DNA of 64,000 nucleotides from Achromobacter sp. Marseille-Q4962 (GCF_943737005.1 NZ_CALSFU010000005.1:1-64000), one strand, 5' to 3'; counted from the first letter of the stretch, positions 26,208 to 36,820 are shown. The notes: generated from the sequence alone by a model not told the origin. Translations and numbers: made by a program.

Positions 26208-27788
26208 ATGAAGAAAAGACTGCTGGCGAGCCTCGCCGCGATTTCCATGACGGCCGCCTGCGCCCTGTGCCCGGGCGCCGCGATGGCCGAGACCAAGACG
26301 CTGCGGCTGGTGCCGCATGCCGACCTGAAGGTGCTCGACCCGACCTTTACCACCGCCTACATCACGCGCAATTTCGGCTACATGGTGTACGACACGCTCT
26401 TTGCCATGGACGAGAAGGGCCAGCCCCAGCCGGAAATGGTGCGGGATTACAAGGTGTCCGACGACAAGAAGGTCTGGACCTTCACGCTGCGCGACGGGCT
26501 GAAGTTCAGCGACGGCAATCCGGTGACGGCCGCCGACTGTGTGGCCTCGCTGCAGCGCTGGACCGCGCGCGACAACATCGGCCATGCGCTGAGCGCGGCC
26601 GGCGGCAAGTGGCAGGCCGTGGACGCCAGCACCTTCACGCTCACGCTGGAACGGCCGTTCGGGCCGGTGCTCGACGGGCTGGCGAAGGTGTCGAGCTATC
26701 CGGCGTTCATCCTGCCGGCGCGGCTGGCGAAGATGCCGGCCGACCGGCCGCTGACGGAGGTGGTGGGCTCGGGCCCGTTCCTCTTCAAGCGCGACGAGTG
26801 GGTGCCGGGCAACAAGGTGGTGTTCGTCCGCAATCCGGACTACAAGCCGCGCAGCGAGCCGGCCTCGGGCCTGGCGGGCAGCAAGGCGCCGCACGTCGAT
26901 CGCGTGGAATGGGTGATTCTTCCGGATTCGAACAGCGCGGTGGCGGCGCTGAAGAACCAGGAAGTGGACATGATCGAGCAGACGCCGGCCGACTACATCG
27001 AGCCGTTGCGCAAGGAAAGCGGCATCGCCATCGGCGTCATGGGCCGCAACCAGGCGTACATGGTGCTGAACCAGGCTTTTCCGCCGTTCGACAACGCCAA
27101 GATCCGGCAGGCGGCGGCGCATGCCATCGACCAGGCCAGGTTCGTGAGCGCGATGGGGTATCCGCCCGACCTGCGCCTGGATCACTGCGACACGTTCTTC
27201 ATCTGCGGCGGCCCCAACGAAACCGCCGCGGGATCGGCGCCCTACGCCAAGCCCGACATCGCGCTGGCCAGAAAACTGCTGGCCGAGGGCGGCTACCAGG
27301 GCCAGAAAGTGGTGGTGATGCTGCCCTCCGACCCGGTGTACCTGAACGCCGCCACGCTAGTGGCGATCCAGGCGCTGCAGGACATCGGCATGACGCTCGA
27401 CATCCAGGCGATGGACTGGGCGACCATGACGGCGCGCCGCAGCAAGAAGGCGGCGCCGGACCAGGGCGGCTGGAACGTGTTCGTGTCGTCGGCCTCGGAG
27501 TTCAACGTGAATTCGCCGCTCAACAACACCTACCTGGCGGCGAGCTGCGGCAATACGCTGCCGGGCTGGCCGTGCGACAAGGAGCTGGACGCGCTGCGTG
27601 CGCAGTGGATCGCCGCGGTGGACCCGGCCGGGCGCAAGGCGCTGCTCGACCGCTTCCAGGAGCGCGCCTACCAGGTGTTCCCGAACGTGCCCGTGGGCCA
27701 GTTCTCGCTGACCTTCGCGGCGCTGAAGTCGCTCAAGCACACCGACAGGATCTGGGGCGTGCCCAACGTCTGGGTGCTGGACAAATGA
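26208..27788 (+). CDS. Peptide ABC transporter substrate-binding protein (SBP_bac_5, DppA-like)
   Basis: A 526-residue periplasmic protein. A signal peptide (cleavage after AAMA, about residue 27) precedes KTLRLVPHADLKVLDPTFT. Family-5 binding protein segments follow: MVYDTLFAMDEKGQPQPEMV, WTFTLRDGLKFSDGNPVTAADCV, VGSGPFLFKRDEWVPGNK and QAAAHAIDQARFV. It should bind a peptide or a peptide-like ligand for the following permeases and ATPases. Two internal cysteine pairs (HCDTFFICGG and ASCGNTLPGWPCD) might form disulfides. It is the first importer gene in the unit. Confidence 0.9.
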   Translation: MKKRLLASLAAISMTAACALCPGAAMAETKTLRLVPHADLKVLDPTFTTAYITRNFGYMVYDTLFAMDEKGQPQPEMVRDYKVSDDKKVWTFTLRDGLKFSDGNPVTAADCVASLQRWTARDNIGHALSAAGGKWQAVDASTFTLTLERPFGPVLDGLAKVSSYPAFILPARLAKMPADRPLTEVVGSGPFLFKRDEWVPGNKVVFVRNPDYKPRSEPASGLAGSKAPHVDRVEWVILPDSNSAVAALKNQEVDMIEQTPADYIEPLRKESGIAIGVMGRNQAYMVLNQAFPPFDNAKIRQAAAHAIDQARFVSAMGYPPDLRLDHCDTFFICGGPNETAAGSAPYAKPDIALARKLLAEGGYQGQKVVVMLPSDPVYLNAATLVAIQALQDIGMTLDIQAMDWATMTARRSKKAAPDQGGWNVFVSSASEFNVNSPLNNTYLAASCGNTLPGWPCDKELDALRAQWIAAVDPAGRKALLDRFQERAYQVFPNVPVGQFSLTFAALKSLKHTDRIWGVPNVWVLDK

Positions 27789-27819
27789 CGGGCGCGCGGC
27801 GCGAGGACGCGAGGCTGCC

Positions 27820-28755
27820 ATGGCGTACGTAATCCGACGCGTGTTTTCCGTGGTGCCGGTGATGATCGTGGTGGCGGTCATCGTCTTCCTGCTGATCCAC
27901 CTGTCGCCGGGCGACCCGGCGGCGCTGATCGCGGGCGACTTCGCCACCGCCGACGACATCGCCCGGCTGCACGCCGCGCTGGGGCTGGACGAGCCGCTGT
28001 GGCGGCAGTTCGTGCTGTGGGCGGGCAAGCTGCTGCGCGGCGACCTGGGCACGTCGATCTTCACGCAGGTGCCGGTGACGACGCTGCTGGCGCAGCGCCT
28101 GGAGCCCACGCTGTCGATCGCGGCGCTCACCATGGGGCTGTCCATCGTCGTGGCCATTCCGCTGGGCGTGCTGGCGGCGTACCGAGCGGGGTCGTGGGTG
28201 GACCGGCTGGTGATGGTGTTCGCGGTGCTGGCGTTTTCGGTGCCGGTGTTCCTGGTGGGCTACCTGCTGATCTACGGTTTCGCGGTGCAGTTGCAGTGGC
28301 TGCCGGTGCAGGGCTACACGCGGCTGTCCAGCGGCGTCTGGCCGTGGCTGCGCAGCCTGATCCTGCCCTGTGTGAACCTGGCGCTGGTGTACATCGCGCT
28401 CATTACCCGCATGACGCGCGCCACCGTGCTGGAGGTGCTGCACGAGGACTACATCCGCACGGCGCGCGCCAAGGGCCTGGGCGTGCTGCCGGTGCTGGAG
28501 CACGCGGTGCGCAACGCGGCGATTCCCATCGCCACCACCGTGGGCGTGGGCATCGCGCTGCTGATCGGGGGCGTGGTGGTGACCGAGACGGTGTTCGCCA
28601 TTCCGGGCATCGGGCGGCTGGTCATCGACGCCGTGCAGCATCACGACTACCCCGTGATCCAGAGCGTGCTGCTGATCTCGGCGGCCACTTATGTGTTCAT
28701 CAACCTGCTGATCGACCTGAGCTACCGGCTGTTCGATCCGCGCATCCGCTACTGA
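27820..28755 (+). CDS. Peptide ABC transporter permease (DppB-like)
   Basis: A 311-residue inner-membrane protein with six helices. It starts MAYVIRRVFSVVPVMIVVAV, the typical DppB beginning, and has IHLSPGDPAALIAG and the EAA loop YIRTARAKGLGVLPVLEHAVRNA. The C-terminus YRLFDPRIRY is conserved in this family. It pairs with the DppC-like permease 15 bp downstream. Confidence 0.93.
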   Translation: MAYVIRRVFSVVPVMIVVAVIVFLLIHLSPGDPAALIAGDFATADDIARLHAALGLDEPLWRQFVLWAGKLLRGDLGTSIFTQVPVTTLLAQRLEPTLSIAALTMGLSIVVAIPLGVLAAYRAGSWVDRLVMVFAVLAFSVPVFLVGYLLIYGFAVQLQWLPVQGYTRLSSGVWPWLRSLILPCVNLALVYIALITRMTRATVLEVLHEDYIRTARAKGLGVLPVLEHAVRNAAIPIATTVGVGIALLIGGVVVTETVFAIPGIGRLVIDAVQHHDYPVIQSVLLISAATYVFINLLIDLSYRLFDPRIRY

Positions 28756-28770
28756 AACCGGAAGGCACGC

Positions 28771-29670
28771 ATGGCTGACAATCCGATTTCTTCCGCCGCG
28801 CCCGGCGGCGCGGTCGTGCATCAGGCGCTGTCGGGCGGCGCGCGCCGCTGGCGCTGGGTGCGCAAGCATCCCACGCTGCTGCTGGGACTGGCGCTGCTGC
28901 TGGCCGTAGCCGCAATTTCGCTGGCCGCGCCCTGGCTCGCCACGCACGATCCCCTGGCCATCAACCCGCTGCAGCGCCTCAAGCCGCCGTCGGCGGAGCA
29001 TTACTTCGGCACCGACGCGCTGGGCCGGGACGTGTTCAGCCGCGCCGTGTGGGGCGGACGGGTGTCGCTGGTGGTGGCGGTGTCGGTGGCGGCGCTGGCC
29101 AGCGTGGCCGGCGTCGTGCTGGGCCTGATGGCGGGATTCGTGCGCTGGGCCGATTCGCTCATCATGCGCATCATGGACGGCATGATGGCCATCCCCGACA
29201 TTCTGCTGGCCATCGCGCTGATGGCGGTGATAAGGGCCAGCCTGGCCACGGTGATCATCGCCATCGCCATTCCGCAGATTCCGCGCGTGGTGCGGCTGGT
29301 GCGCTCGCTGGCGCTGACCCTGCGCGAACAGCTTTTCGTGGAGGCCGCGCATGCCATCGGCACGCGCCTGCCCGTGATTCTCTGGCGCCATGTGCTGCCC
29401 AATACCGTGACGCCGCTGGTGGTGCAGGCGACCTTCATCGCCGCCACCGCGGTGCTCACCGAGGCCGTGCTGTCTTTCCTGGGCGTGGGCGTGCCGCCGC
29501 AGGTGCCGAGCTGGGGCAACATGATGGCCGACGGCCGCAACTACGTGGCGGTGGCTTTCTACACCATTCTCTATCCGGGCATCCTGCTCGCGCTGACGGT
29601 GCTCGCCATCAACCTGATGGGCGACGGGCTGCGCGATGCGCTGGATCCGCGGCTGGCCAACCAGCTCTAG
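28771..29670 (+). CDS. Peptide ABC transporter permease (DppC-like)
   Basis: A 299-residue inner-membrane protein. After a cytosolic N-terminus of about 30 residues comes a first helix ([20 protein letters not shown]), then [24 protein letters not shown], a DppC hallmark, and the EAA-like loop [23 protein letters not shown]. The end has [12 protein letters not shown], conserved in the family. It forms the translocation channel with the preceding permease. Confidence 0.93.
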   Translation: MADNPISSAAPGGAVVHQALSGGARRWRWVRKHPTLLLGLALLLAVAAISLAAPWLATHDPLAINPLQRLKPPSAEHYFGTDALGRDVFSRAVWGGRVSLVVAVSVAALASVAGVVLGLMAGFVRWADSLIMRIMDGMMAIPDILLAIALMAVIRASLATVIIAIAIPQIPRVVRLVRSLALTLREQLFVEAAHAIGTRLPVILWRHVLPNTVTPLVVQATFIAATAVLTEAVLSFLGVGVPPQVPSWGNMMADGRNYVAVAFYTILYPGILLALTVLAINLMGDGLRDALDPRLANQL

Positions 29671-29692
29671 CGTTTCGATGTGGAGAGTCTTC

Positions 29693-30780
<1,088 letters not shown>

Positions 30781-30784
<4 letters not shown>

Positions 30785-31803
30785 GCGTTTCAGATTCCCG
30801 AGCCCCGCGGCAGGACGCGCAAGCGCCGCTGCTGGAGGTGCGCGACCTCAAGAAGCATTACCCGGCAGCGCGCGGCCTGTTCCGGCGCGCCCAGCGCGTC
30901 ATCCAGGCGGTGGACGGCGTGTCGTTCTCGGTTGCGCGAGGCGAAACCCTGGCCCTGGTGGGCGAGTCGGGCTGCGGCAAGACCACGACAGGCAAAGCGG
31001 TGCTGCGCCTGATCCAGCCCACGTCGGGGTCGGTGCGCCTCGACGGCGAGGAGCTGCTCGACCTGCCGCCCGAACGCATGCGCGAGTACCGGCGCCACAT
31101 GCAGATCATTTTCCAGGATCCGTATGCGTCGCTGAATCCGCGCATGACCGCTGGCGAGATCGTGGGCGAGCCGCTGCGCAATTTTCCGGCGGCCGGCGGG
31201 CGTCCTCGCCAGCAAGAGCTGGCCTGGCTGTTTTCCAAGGTGGGCCTGCGTCCGGAGGCCATGCGCAAGTATCCCCATGAATTCTCCGGCGGGCAGCGCC
31301 AGCGGCTCGGCATCGCCCGGGCGCTGGCGCTGCGCCCCAGACTCATCGTGTGCGACGAGCCGGTGTCGGCGCTGGACGTATCGGTGCAGGCGCAGGTCAT
31401 CAACCTGCTGATGGACCTGCAGCAGGAAATGGGCATTGCCTACCTGTTCGTGGCGCATGATCTGGCGGTGGTGCGGCACATCAGCCACCGGGTGGCGGTG
31501 ATGTACCTGGGCCGCATCGTGGAGGTGGCCGACCGCGACACGCTGTTCTCCCGGCCGCTGCATCCCTACACCGAGATCCTGCTGTCGGCCGCGCCCGTGC
31601 CCGATCCGCACCGGCCTGCGCAGCGCAAGCTGCTGCCCGGCGATCCGCCCAGCCCGGCCAATCCGCCTTCGGGTTGCCGGTTCCACACGCGCTGTCCGCT
31701 GGCCCAGCCGGTCTGCCGCGAACGGCAGCCGGCGCTGACCGAGCGGCCGGGGGGGCCGGGCGCCACGCCCGGCACGCAATGGGTCGCCTGTCATTTCCGT
31801 TGA
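30781..31803 (+). CDS. Peptide ABC transporter ATPase (DppF-like)
   Basis: A 340-residue ABC ATPase, partner of the preceding one. Walker A is GESGCGKT at residues 61-68, the Q-loop is [13 protein letters not shown], the signature [12 protein letters not shown] and Walker [15 protein letters not shown]. The C-terminal oligopeptide extension includes [16 protein letters not shown]. Start ATG 30781 shares ATGA with the upstream stop. The ATPase pair with two permeases and one binding protein makes a complete importer. Confidence 0.93.
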
Positions 31804-32227
31804 GCCGGCGCGCCGCGGCGGCGGAACGGGCCGTGTACGAACAGGGCATGGAAGCCCTGCAGGCGGGGATGGCGGCCGGGCTGTATTCGTCGCAGGATCT
31901 GGTGCGCGCATACCGGGCGCGCCGCGGGCCGGCTGCGCGGGCCGCTGCATGGCATTCCCTTGCTGGTCAAGGACAACTTCGACGTGGCGGGCCTGCCCCT
32001 GCCGGCCGGGGCGCTGGCGCTGGCCACGCTGCGGGCGGAGCGCGACGCCGCCGTGGTGCGCCGCCTGCGGGAGGCGGGGGCGGTGATCCTGGGCAAGACC
32101 GCCATGCACGAGCTGGCATGCGGCATCACCAATGTTTCTTCGCTCACCGGGCTGAGCCGCAATCCCTACGACATCCGGCGCGCGCCGGGCGGCTCCAGCG
32201 GCGGCTCGGGCGCGGCGGCGGCCGCCC
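31780..32227 (+). pseudogene. Amidase-signature enzyme, remnant with frameshift and truncation
   Basis: The N-terminal part (from about 31780: YEQGMEALQAGMAAGLYSSQ, LVRAYRAR) and a middle part (GRLRGPLHGIPLLVKDNFD, AVILGKTAMHELACGIT, then GGSSGGSGAAAAA) are clearly from an amidase-signature hydrolase. They lie in different frames, joined near 31920-31927, where about 40 residues seem to be missing. After the Gly/Ser motif, which carries the active-site serines, similarity stops although about 300 more residues would be expected. It sits directly behind dppF, even overlapping its end, so it was probably the last gene of the peptide operon. Confidence 0.8.
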
Positions 32228-32472
32228 CCGACCGGGCGCTGCCGGGTGCGGCTGGAAGGCGGCGCGGGGCGTGCTGGCGCTGCCTTCTCCAGGGCGGGGG
32301 AACACGCCTTAGCCTGGCCGCCCGCTTTCAGAAAAATCACGTTTCCGCGTCCATCGCGTCCCATACCGCCGCCCATGCCGCTTTCTTACTTTCCCGCAGG
32401 CGGCCGGCCCGCCGCCGCCTTTCCGGCGGCATGCGCCGCCGGTCCGCGCAACCCATGCGGAGAAAAGCGGGA

Positions 32473-33093
32473 ATGTTCAAACTGCGTTATGCGCTCAAGC
32501 GGGCGCTGTTCAAATTGTCGCCGGCGTTGGCCGAACGTTGCGATATCGATTTCCGGCTGCGCGCCCCGAATCGCGATTTCCTCGAGCAGCAGATCTTCGG
32601 CCGCCTCAACGAGCTGGCGCGCGAGCTGCCCGACGGGCTGCGGTGCCTGTTCGTGGGCCTGGACAAGCACAACTGGCACTATCCGCGCCTGCTGCCCTGG
32701 GTGGATTTCCACACGCTGGATTGCAACCCGCACATGGCCGTGTACGGTCGCGCGGGCAGGCATTGGGTGGGCAGCGCACTGGAGATGTCCGCGCATTACG
32801 GCAGGGCGGCGTTCGATGCGCTGATCGCCAACGGGATCATCGGTTTCGGCATCGATACCGAGGCGGATTTCCTGCGCCTGCTGGACGAGTGCCACGCGGT
32901 GCTCAAGCCTGGCGGCCTGCTGGTGCTGGGCTACAACGACTTTCCCGACCGGTTCGGGTTCCCGGTGGACCCGCTGGCGGGCGGCCTGTTCGAGGAAGCG
33001 CCGCCGGGCATCGCGGGCGTGCAAGGGGCGCGGCATCCGGTCGATGATTCTTTCCGCCACTTGTACGTGTTCTTGAGGCGGCGTCCGGGCTGA
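32473..33093 (+). CDS. Methyltransferase-like protein
   Basis: A 206-residue protein with a class I SAM methyltransferase layout: CLFVGLDKHNWHY in place of the Gly-rich motif I, FHTLDCNPHMAVYG with an acidic motif II residue, ALIANGIIGFGID, and FLRLLDECHAVLKPGGLLVLGYND, a typical post-motif. The N-terminus MFKLRYALKRALFKLSP is basic and amphipathic. The poor motif I leaves the enzymatic activity uncertain. ATG 32473 follows AGCGGGA. The 245 bp upstream, back to the amidase remnant, hold no recognisable gene. Confidence 0.65.
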   Translation: MFKLRYALKRALFKLSPALAERCDIDFRLRAPNRDFLEQQIFGRLNELARELPDGLRCLFVGLDKHNWHYPRLLPWVDFHTLDCNPHMAVYGRAGRHWVGSALEMSAHYGRAAFDALIANGIIGFGIDTEADFLRLLDECHAVLKPGGLLVLGYNDFPDRFGFPVDPLAGGLFEEAPPGIAGVQGARHPVDDSFRHLYVFLRRRPG

Positions 33094-33103
33094 GGCGGGC
33101 GGT

Positions 33104-33844
33104 TCAGGCGGTTTCGGGCGGGGCGGCCGAGGCGCCCTGGATGCCGTGGCGGGCCAGGGCGCCGGCCACGAAGCCCGTGCGTTTCATGTCCTCGACGAAG
33201 GCGGCCAGCCACGCGGCGGCCCGGCCGCCGCGGCGCTTGGGCAGGCCCATGGCCTGGCGGATCAGCATGAAATGGCCGTCCAGCAGGCGCAGCCCGCCCA
33301 GGCGGCGGGCGTCGGCTTCCAGTTGCTGCCGCACGCCGGCGGCGACTTCCATGTTTTCGCCCAGGAAGGTGTCCACCACGGCCGGCGAGGAGGGCGCGCG
33401 GAAGATTTCCGCCTGCTTGATTTCGCGGGTGAGGTACAGGTCGTAGGCGCTGCCCTTGCCGACCACGATGCGCTGGCCGGCGCGGTCCACGTCTTCCATG
33501 CGGGCGATGGGGGAGTCCTGGCGCACCAGGTAGGCGCCTTCGATGATGACGTAGGGCGCGGTGAAGGCGATCTGCTCGCCGCGTTTGGGGTCGATGGCGA
33601 AGAAGCCCACGTCGGCCTGCCCGGCGGCGACGGCGTTGACCGAGTCGCCGGCGGTCTTGAATACCGCCAGTTCCAGTTCCAGGCCCAGGCGCCGGGCGAG
33701 TTCGCCGGCGAGGTCCACCGACACGCCGCGAGGCTGGCCGGTGGCCGGATCGGTGCCGGCGAGTATGGGATTGCCCAGGTTGATGGAAGCGCGCAGGGCG
33801 CCGGTGGGGGCGAAGGCGGCAAGCAGGTCGGAATCGGGCGTCAT
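33104..33844 (-). CDS. Transporter substrate-binding domain protein (SBP_bac_3) without signal peptide
   Basis: A 246-residue family-3 solute-binding protein: ALRASINLGNPILAG, GVSVDLAGELARRLGLELELAVF, AGQADVGFFAIDPKRGEQIAFTAPYV, EGAYLVRQDSPI, and IVVGKGSAYDLYLTREIKQAE. Amino acid-type binding proteins of this family are normally periplasmic. Here ATG 33844 gives no signal peptide, and starting at 33886 adds MLGRLRLPSAAAAA, which is not a convincing one. It may be a cytosolic sensor or enzyme-like variant. No permease or ATPase is adjacent. Confidence 0.75.
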   Translation of the reverse strand: MTPDSDLLAAFAPTGALRASINLGNPILAGTDPATGQPRGVSVDLAGELARRLGLELELAVFKTAGDSVNAVAAGQADVGFFAIDPKRGEQIAFTAPYVIIEGAYLVRQDSPIARMEDVDRAGQRIVVGKGSAYDLYLTREIKQAEIFRAPSSPAVVDTFLGENMEVAAGVRQQLEADARRLGGLRLLDGHFMLIRQAMGLPKRRGGRAAAWLAAFVEDMKRTGFVAGALARHGIQGASAAPPETA

Positions 33845-33907
33845 GGCTGCGGCAGCGGCGGAAGGAAGTCGGAGACGCCCAAGCATAGCGGCTCGCCGCG
33901 GCGGCCG

Positions 33908-34336
33908 CTACGGAACTTTGCGCAGCACGTAATGCGGCGCGAGCGCTCCGGTGGGACGGGTGCCGTCGCGGTACAGCAGGGTGACCTGGTTTTCGCCGAC
34001 GAAATAGCGCTGGCTGTCTCCGGCCGCGTCCAGGCGGATGGTGCCGCCGTCCGATTCCCAGTTGAAGGTGCCGGTGACGGTTTCGGGCCGGGGTTCGCGG
34101 TCCAGGTACTGGGTCTGCTTTTCGTAGCGGCCGTCCTGCATCAGCGTGAGCCGCACGCGGATGCCGGGGCAGTCGGCGCAGGGCAGGGTGCCTTCGTAGC
34201 TGCCCTGCCAGTCCAGCGCGTCGCGCGAGGTGTGGCGGTCGGCGGGCGTGGCGCGGGCGTCCGGCGGCTGCGTGGGGGCGCAGCCGGCGATCAGGACAAG
34301 GCTCAGGGCGCAGGTCAAGGCGGTTTTCGGCATCAT
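33908..34336 (-). CDS. NlpE-like lipoprotein
   Basis: A 142-residue lipoprotein. The signal peptide ends at the lipobox LIAGC (C19). The mature part matches the NlpE N-terminal domain: GSYEGTLPCADCPGIRVRLTLMQDGRYEK with the CxxC pair (C53, C56), GTFNWESDGGTIRL and ENQVTLLYRDG. E. coli NlpE senses copper, surface contact and lipoprotein trafficking through the Cpx system. This protein lacks the second NlpE domain. It is transcribed alone, divergent from the OsmC gene. Confidence 0.85.
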   Translation of the reverse strand: MMPKTALTCALSLVLIAGCAPTQPPDARATPADRHTSRDALDWQGSYEGTLPCADCPGIRVRLTLMQDGRYEKQTQYLDREPRPETVTGTFNWESDGGTIRLDAAGDSQRYFVGENQVTLLYRDGTRPTGALAPHYVLRKVP

Positions 34337-34475
34337 GGCGAGCTCCTGTTGGCAAAACGCCGTTCACGATACGGAGTTGGGCGCGGGGGAGCTGAAACCG
34401 AATGTAAAGCCGTGCCGCGCGCGGCTGCGCTACGCTATGCCCCCGGCCTTGCGGGCCGCGCATGGAGTCTCTCTC

Positions 34476-34961
34476 ATGAGCGCATCGAATCGCAAAGCGC
34501 ATCATTACCGCGTCGCCGTCCGGTGGACCGGCAACACGGGAGCGGGCACGGCTTCCTACGGAGCCTATTCCCGCAACCATGAGATCCGGGCGCCGGGCAA
34601 GCCGGCGATACCGGGCTCGTCCAATCCGGCTTTTCGCGGCGACCCCGCGCGCTGGAATCCGGAAGAACTGCTGGCGGCGTCGCTGTCGGCCTGCCACAAG
34701 CTCTGGTACCTGCACCTGTGCGCGCAGGCCGGCATCGTGGTGGAGTCGTACCAGGACGAGGCCGAGGGCGTCATGACCGAAAACGCGGAGGGCGGGGGCG
34801 CGTTCGCCAGCGTGACGCTGCGGCCGGACGTGCGCATCCGCCAGGGCGACGATGCGGCGCTGGCCGCCGCGTTGCACGAGCGCGCGCATCATCTGTGCTT
34901 CATCGCGAACTCGGTGAATTTTCCGGTGCGCTGCGAGCCGCGCATCTCGCAGGCGGGCTGA
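34476..34961 (+). CDS. OsmC-family peroxiredoxin-like protein
   Basis: A 161-residue OsmC/Ohr-fold protein. HHYRVAVRWTGNTG opens the fold. WNPEELLAASLSACHKLWYLHL contains the first conserved Cys (C73), and HHLCFIANSVNFPV holds the second (C141). This pair reduces organic hydroperoxides in the family. The length and the spacing fit the YhfA/OsmC type. ATG 34476 is used because family similarity starts right after it. It probably handles peroxide stress in the cytosol. Confidence 0.88.
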   Translation: MSASNRKAHHYRVAVRWTGNTGAGTASYGAYSRNHEIRAPGKPAIPGSSNPAFRGDPARWNPEELLAASLSACHKLWYLHLCAQAGIVVESYQDEAEGVMTENAEGGGAFASVTLRPDVRIRQGDDAALAAALHERAHHLCFIANSVNFPVRCEPRISQAG

Positions 34962-35063
34962 GACGGGCGCCGCTTCGGGGAGGACGCTTTCCGGCGGCCA
35001 CGCGCGCGATGGCGTAGACTGGCCGTCTTCCTTCTCTTTCGCGCCGCTGCCGCTACGCCCGTC

Positions 35064-35309
35064 ATGGATCCCGAACTGCTCAATCTGCTGGTCACCCGCA
35101 GCATGCCTTTCGGCAAGTACGAAGGGCGGCTGATCGCGGACTTGCCGGGCCCGTACCTGGCCTGGTTCGCCCGCAAGGGGTTTCCGCCGGGCGAGCTGGG
35201 ACGGCTGCTGGCGCTCATGCACGAGCTCGACCACAACGGTCTGCGGGGCCTGCTCGCCCCGCTGCGCACCTCCGCGCCCGAGCGGCACGGCCGGGGCGGC
35301 CCAGGCTGA
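35064..35309 (+). CDS. DUF3820 family protein
   Basis: An 81-residue protein with the DUF3820 pattern: RSMPFGKYEGRLIADLPGPYLAWFARKGFPPGELGRLLALMHEL. This family has been named putative quorum-sensing-regulated virulence factor, but no biochemical role is firm. The Asp/His-rich fold suggests a nuclease-like or metal-binding core. The gene is single, in the same direction as its neighbours with its own upstream gap. Confidence 0.8.
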   Translation: MDPELLNLLVTRSMPFGKYEGRLIADLPGPYLAWFARKGFPPGELGRLLALMHELDHNGLRGLLAPLRTSAPERHGRGGPG

Positions 35310-35468
35310 GGCGCCCCGCAGCCTTCGGGAAACCGGGAGAAACAAATCCGTTCTTCCATGTATCGTCTTGGCACCGCCAGCGCGCGGACGGGGCGATACG
35401 ATAGGCCGGCACGCGCGGACCCTGGACCCGGTTTCGATTCCGGCTCCGCGCATCGAACCGAGGCTGTT

Positions 35469-35807
35469 ATGAAGAAATCCCTCTGCAAATCCCTCATCGC
35501 GTCCGCCGCGCTGTGCGCGGCTGGACTGGCGCAGGCGCAGAACGCCGCGCCGCCCGCCACCCAGGAATACCAGTATCCCAGCACGCGCTCGCCCGACGGC
35601 AGCCAGTCGCCGCCGTCCACCTTGCGCATTACCGTGACGCCCGGGGCGGGTTCGGCGCCCGCGCCTGTGCGCGACACGCCCGAAAGCCTGGCGGAGTATC
35701 AGCGCTGCCGCGAGGTGTCGGACCGGGCCGCGGTGTCCAACGCGCAGATGCAGGCGGGCGTGGCCCAGTGCCTGCAGGCATTGCAGCAGCGCCGCCAGCA
35801 GCAATAA
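35469..35807 (+). CDS. Small secreted protein of unknown function
   Basis: A 112-residue protein with a clear Sec signal peptide (MKKSLCKSLIASAALCAAGLAQA, cleavage after residue 23). The mature protein is Pro/Ser/Gln-rich and has two cysteines about 35 residues from one another (QRCREVS and VAQCLQAL) that could form a disulfide in the periplasm. The C-terminus is Gln/Arg-rich. I do not recognise the family. It is transcribed rightward ahead of the AraC regulator but is probably independent of it. Confidence 0.65.
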   Translation: MKKSLCKSLIASAALCAAGLAQAQNAAPPATQEYQYPSTRSPDGSQSPPSTLRITVTPGAGSAPAPVRDTPESLAEYQRCREVSDRAAVSNAQMQAGVAQCLQALQQRRQQQ

Positions 35808-35879
35808 GGGGCCGCTCGGCGGCGCGCTTGTGGCCGCGGCGGAGGATGGTAATAATATTCACTTTCATTTACCTGCCCG

Positions 35880-36782
35880 ATGCTTCCCGTCGTGAACGCC
35901 GCCCGCCTCCAGCCCGACTGGTCCGTATCGTCCGCCGCGCCCGTACTGTCGCTGGCGGGCGGCACGTTGCGCGCCACGGATGGCCGGCCCGTGACCGAGG
36001 CGCTGGAGCCGGGGCTGAAGGTGGTGCTGGTGCTCGACGGCGAATTGCGCTATCAGGTGCGCGGCGGCCCCGCGGCCCGGGTCAGCGGGCCTTTGCTGCA
36101 CGTGAGCCTGTGCCGCGATTCGCTGTCCATGGATCATGAGTTCGACGCCCGCGGCGCGCTGCGCTTCGTGTCCCTGCGCACGCCCCTGGCGCAGCTGCGC
36201 CAGGGCTTTGCGCTGGAGCCGGACGAGATAGCCGGGTGGCTGCGCGCGCCGGGCCAGGCGCGGCCGTATGCCGAGACCAATCTGGAGGTGGGCCGCGCCA
36301 TGCAGGCGCTGGGCCACCAGATGCTGGCCTGCCCGGCGCAGGGGGCCATCCGCCGCATGTACCTGACGGGCAAGGCGCTGGAGCTGGCGGCGCAGGCGTT
36401 CATGGCGCTGCGCGGCGAAAGCGGCGAGGGCGGCGGGGGAAGCGGCCCGGCCGGCGGCCTGTCGCGCGCCGACGCGGAGCGGCTGCATTTCGCGCGCGAG
36501 CTGGTGCTGCGCAACCTGCAGCAGCCGCCGGCGCTGCCCGATCTGGCGCGCGCGGCGGGCATCAACGTCAACAAGCTGACCACGGGTTTCCGGCGGCTGT
36601 TCGGCCAGAGCGTGTACGCCTTCGTGCGCGAAGCGCGCATGGCGCGCGCCCATGCCATGCTGGCCTCGGGCGAGATCACGGTTTCCGAGGCTGCCTACGC
36701 CTGCGGCTATACGGACTCGCACTTCACCAAGGCTTTCCTGCGCCGCTATGGCGTGCTGCCCAGCCGGCTCGCGTCGCGCTGA
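35880..36782 (+). CDS. AraC-family regulator, PchR-like
   Basis: A 300-residue protein. Residues 1-200 are an N-terminal sensing domain (LEPGLKVVLVLDGELRYQVRGGP, a cupin-like fold), and 205-300 the AraC HTH pair (LPDLARAAGINVNKLTTGFRRLFGQSVYAFVREARMARAH, then ITVSEAAYACGYTDSHFTKAFLRRYG). PchR/AlcR-type activators bind a ferric siderophore and switch on its receptor. The TonB receptor follows directly. A Fur-like AT-rich stretch (around 35847-35873, GTAATAATATTCACTTTCA) precedes the ATG, so iron probably represses it. Confidence 0.87.
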   Translation: MLPVVNAARLQPDWSVSSAAPVLSLAGGTLRATDGRPVTEALEPGLKVVLVLDGELRYQVRGGPAARVSGPLLHVSLCRDSLSMDHEFDARGALRFVSLRTPLAQLRQGFALEPDEIAGWLRAPGQARPYAETNLEVGRAMQALGHQMLACPAQGAIRRMYLTGKALELAAQAFMALRGESGEGGGGSGPAGGLSRADAERLHFARELVLRNLQQPPALPDLARAAGINVNKLTTGFRRLFGQSVYAFVREARMARAHAMLASGEITVSEAAYACGYTDSHFTKAFLRRYGVLPSRLASR

Positions 36783-36783
36783 T

Positions 36784-36820
36784 ACTTCCGCAATCGCCAA
36801 CGAAACTTCCGCGATCGCCA
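36784..36820 (+). promoter_or_regulatory. Tandem direct repeats, candidate AraC/PchR-type binding sites
   Basis: ACTTCCGCAATCGCCA (36784-36799) and ACTTCCGCGATCGCCA (36805-36820) differ in one base and are 21 bp apart, two helical turns. They lie immediately after the regulator's stop and 34 bp before the Fur box of the receptor gene. This spacing is typical of AraC-family dimer sites. Confidence 0.6.
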
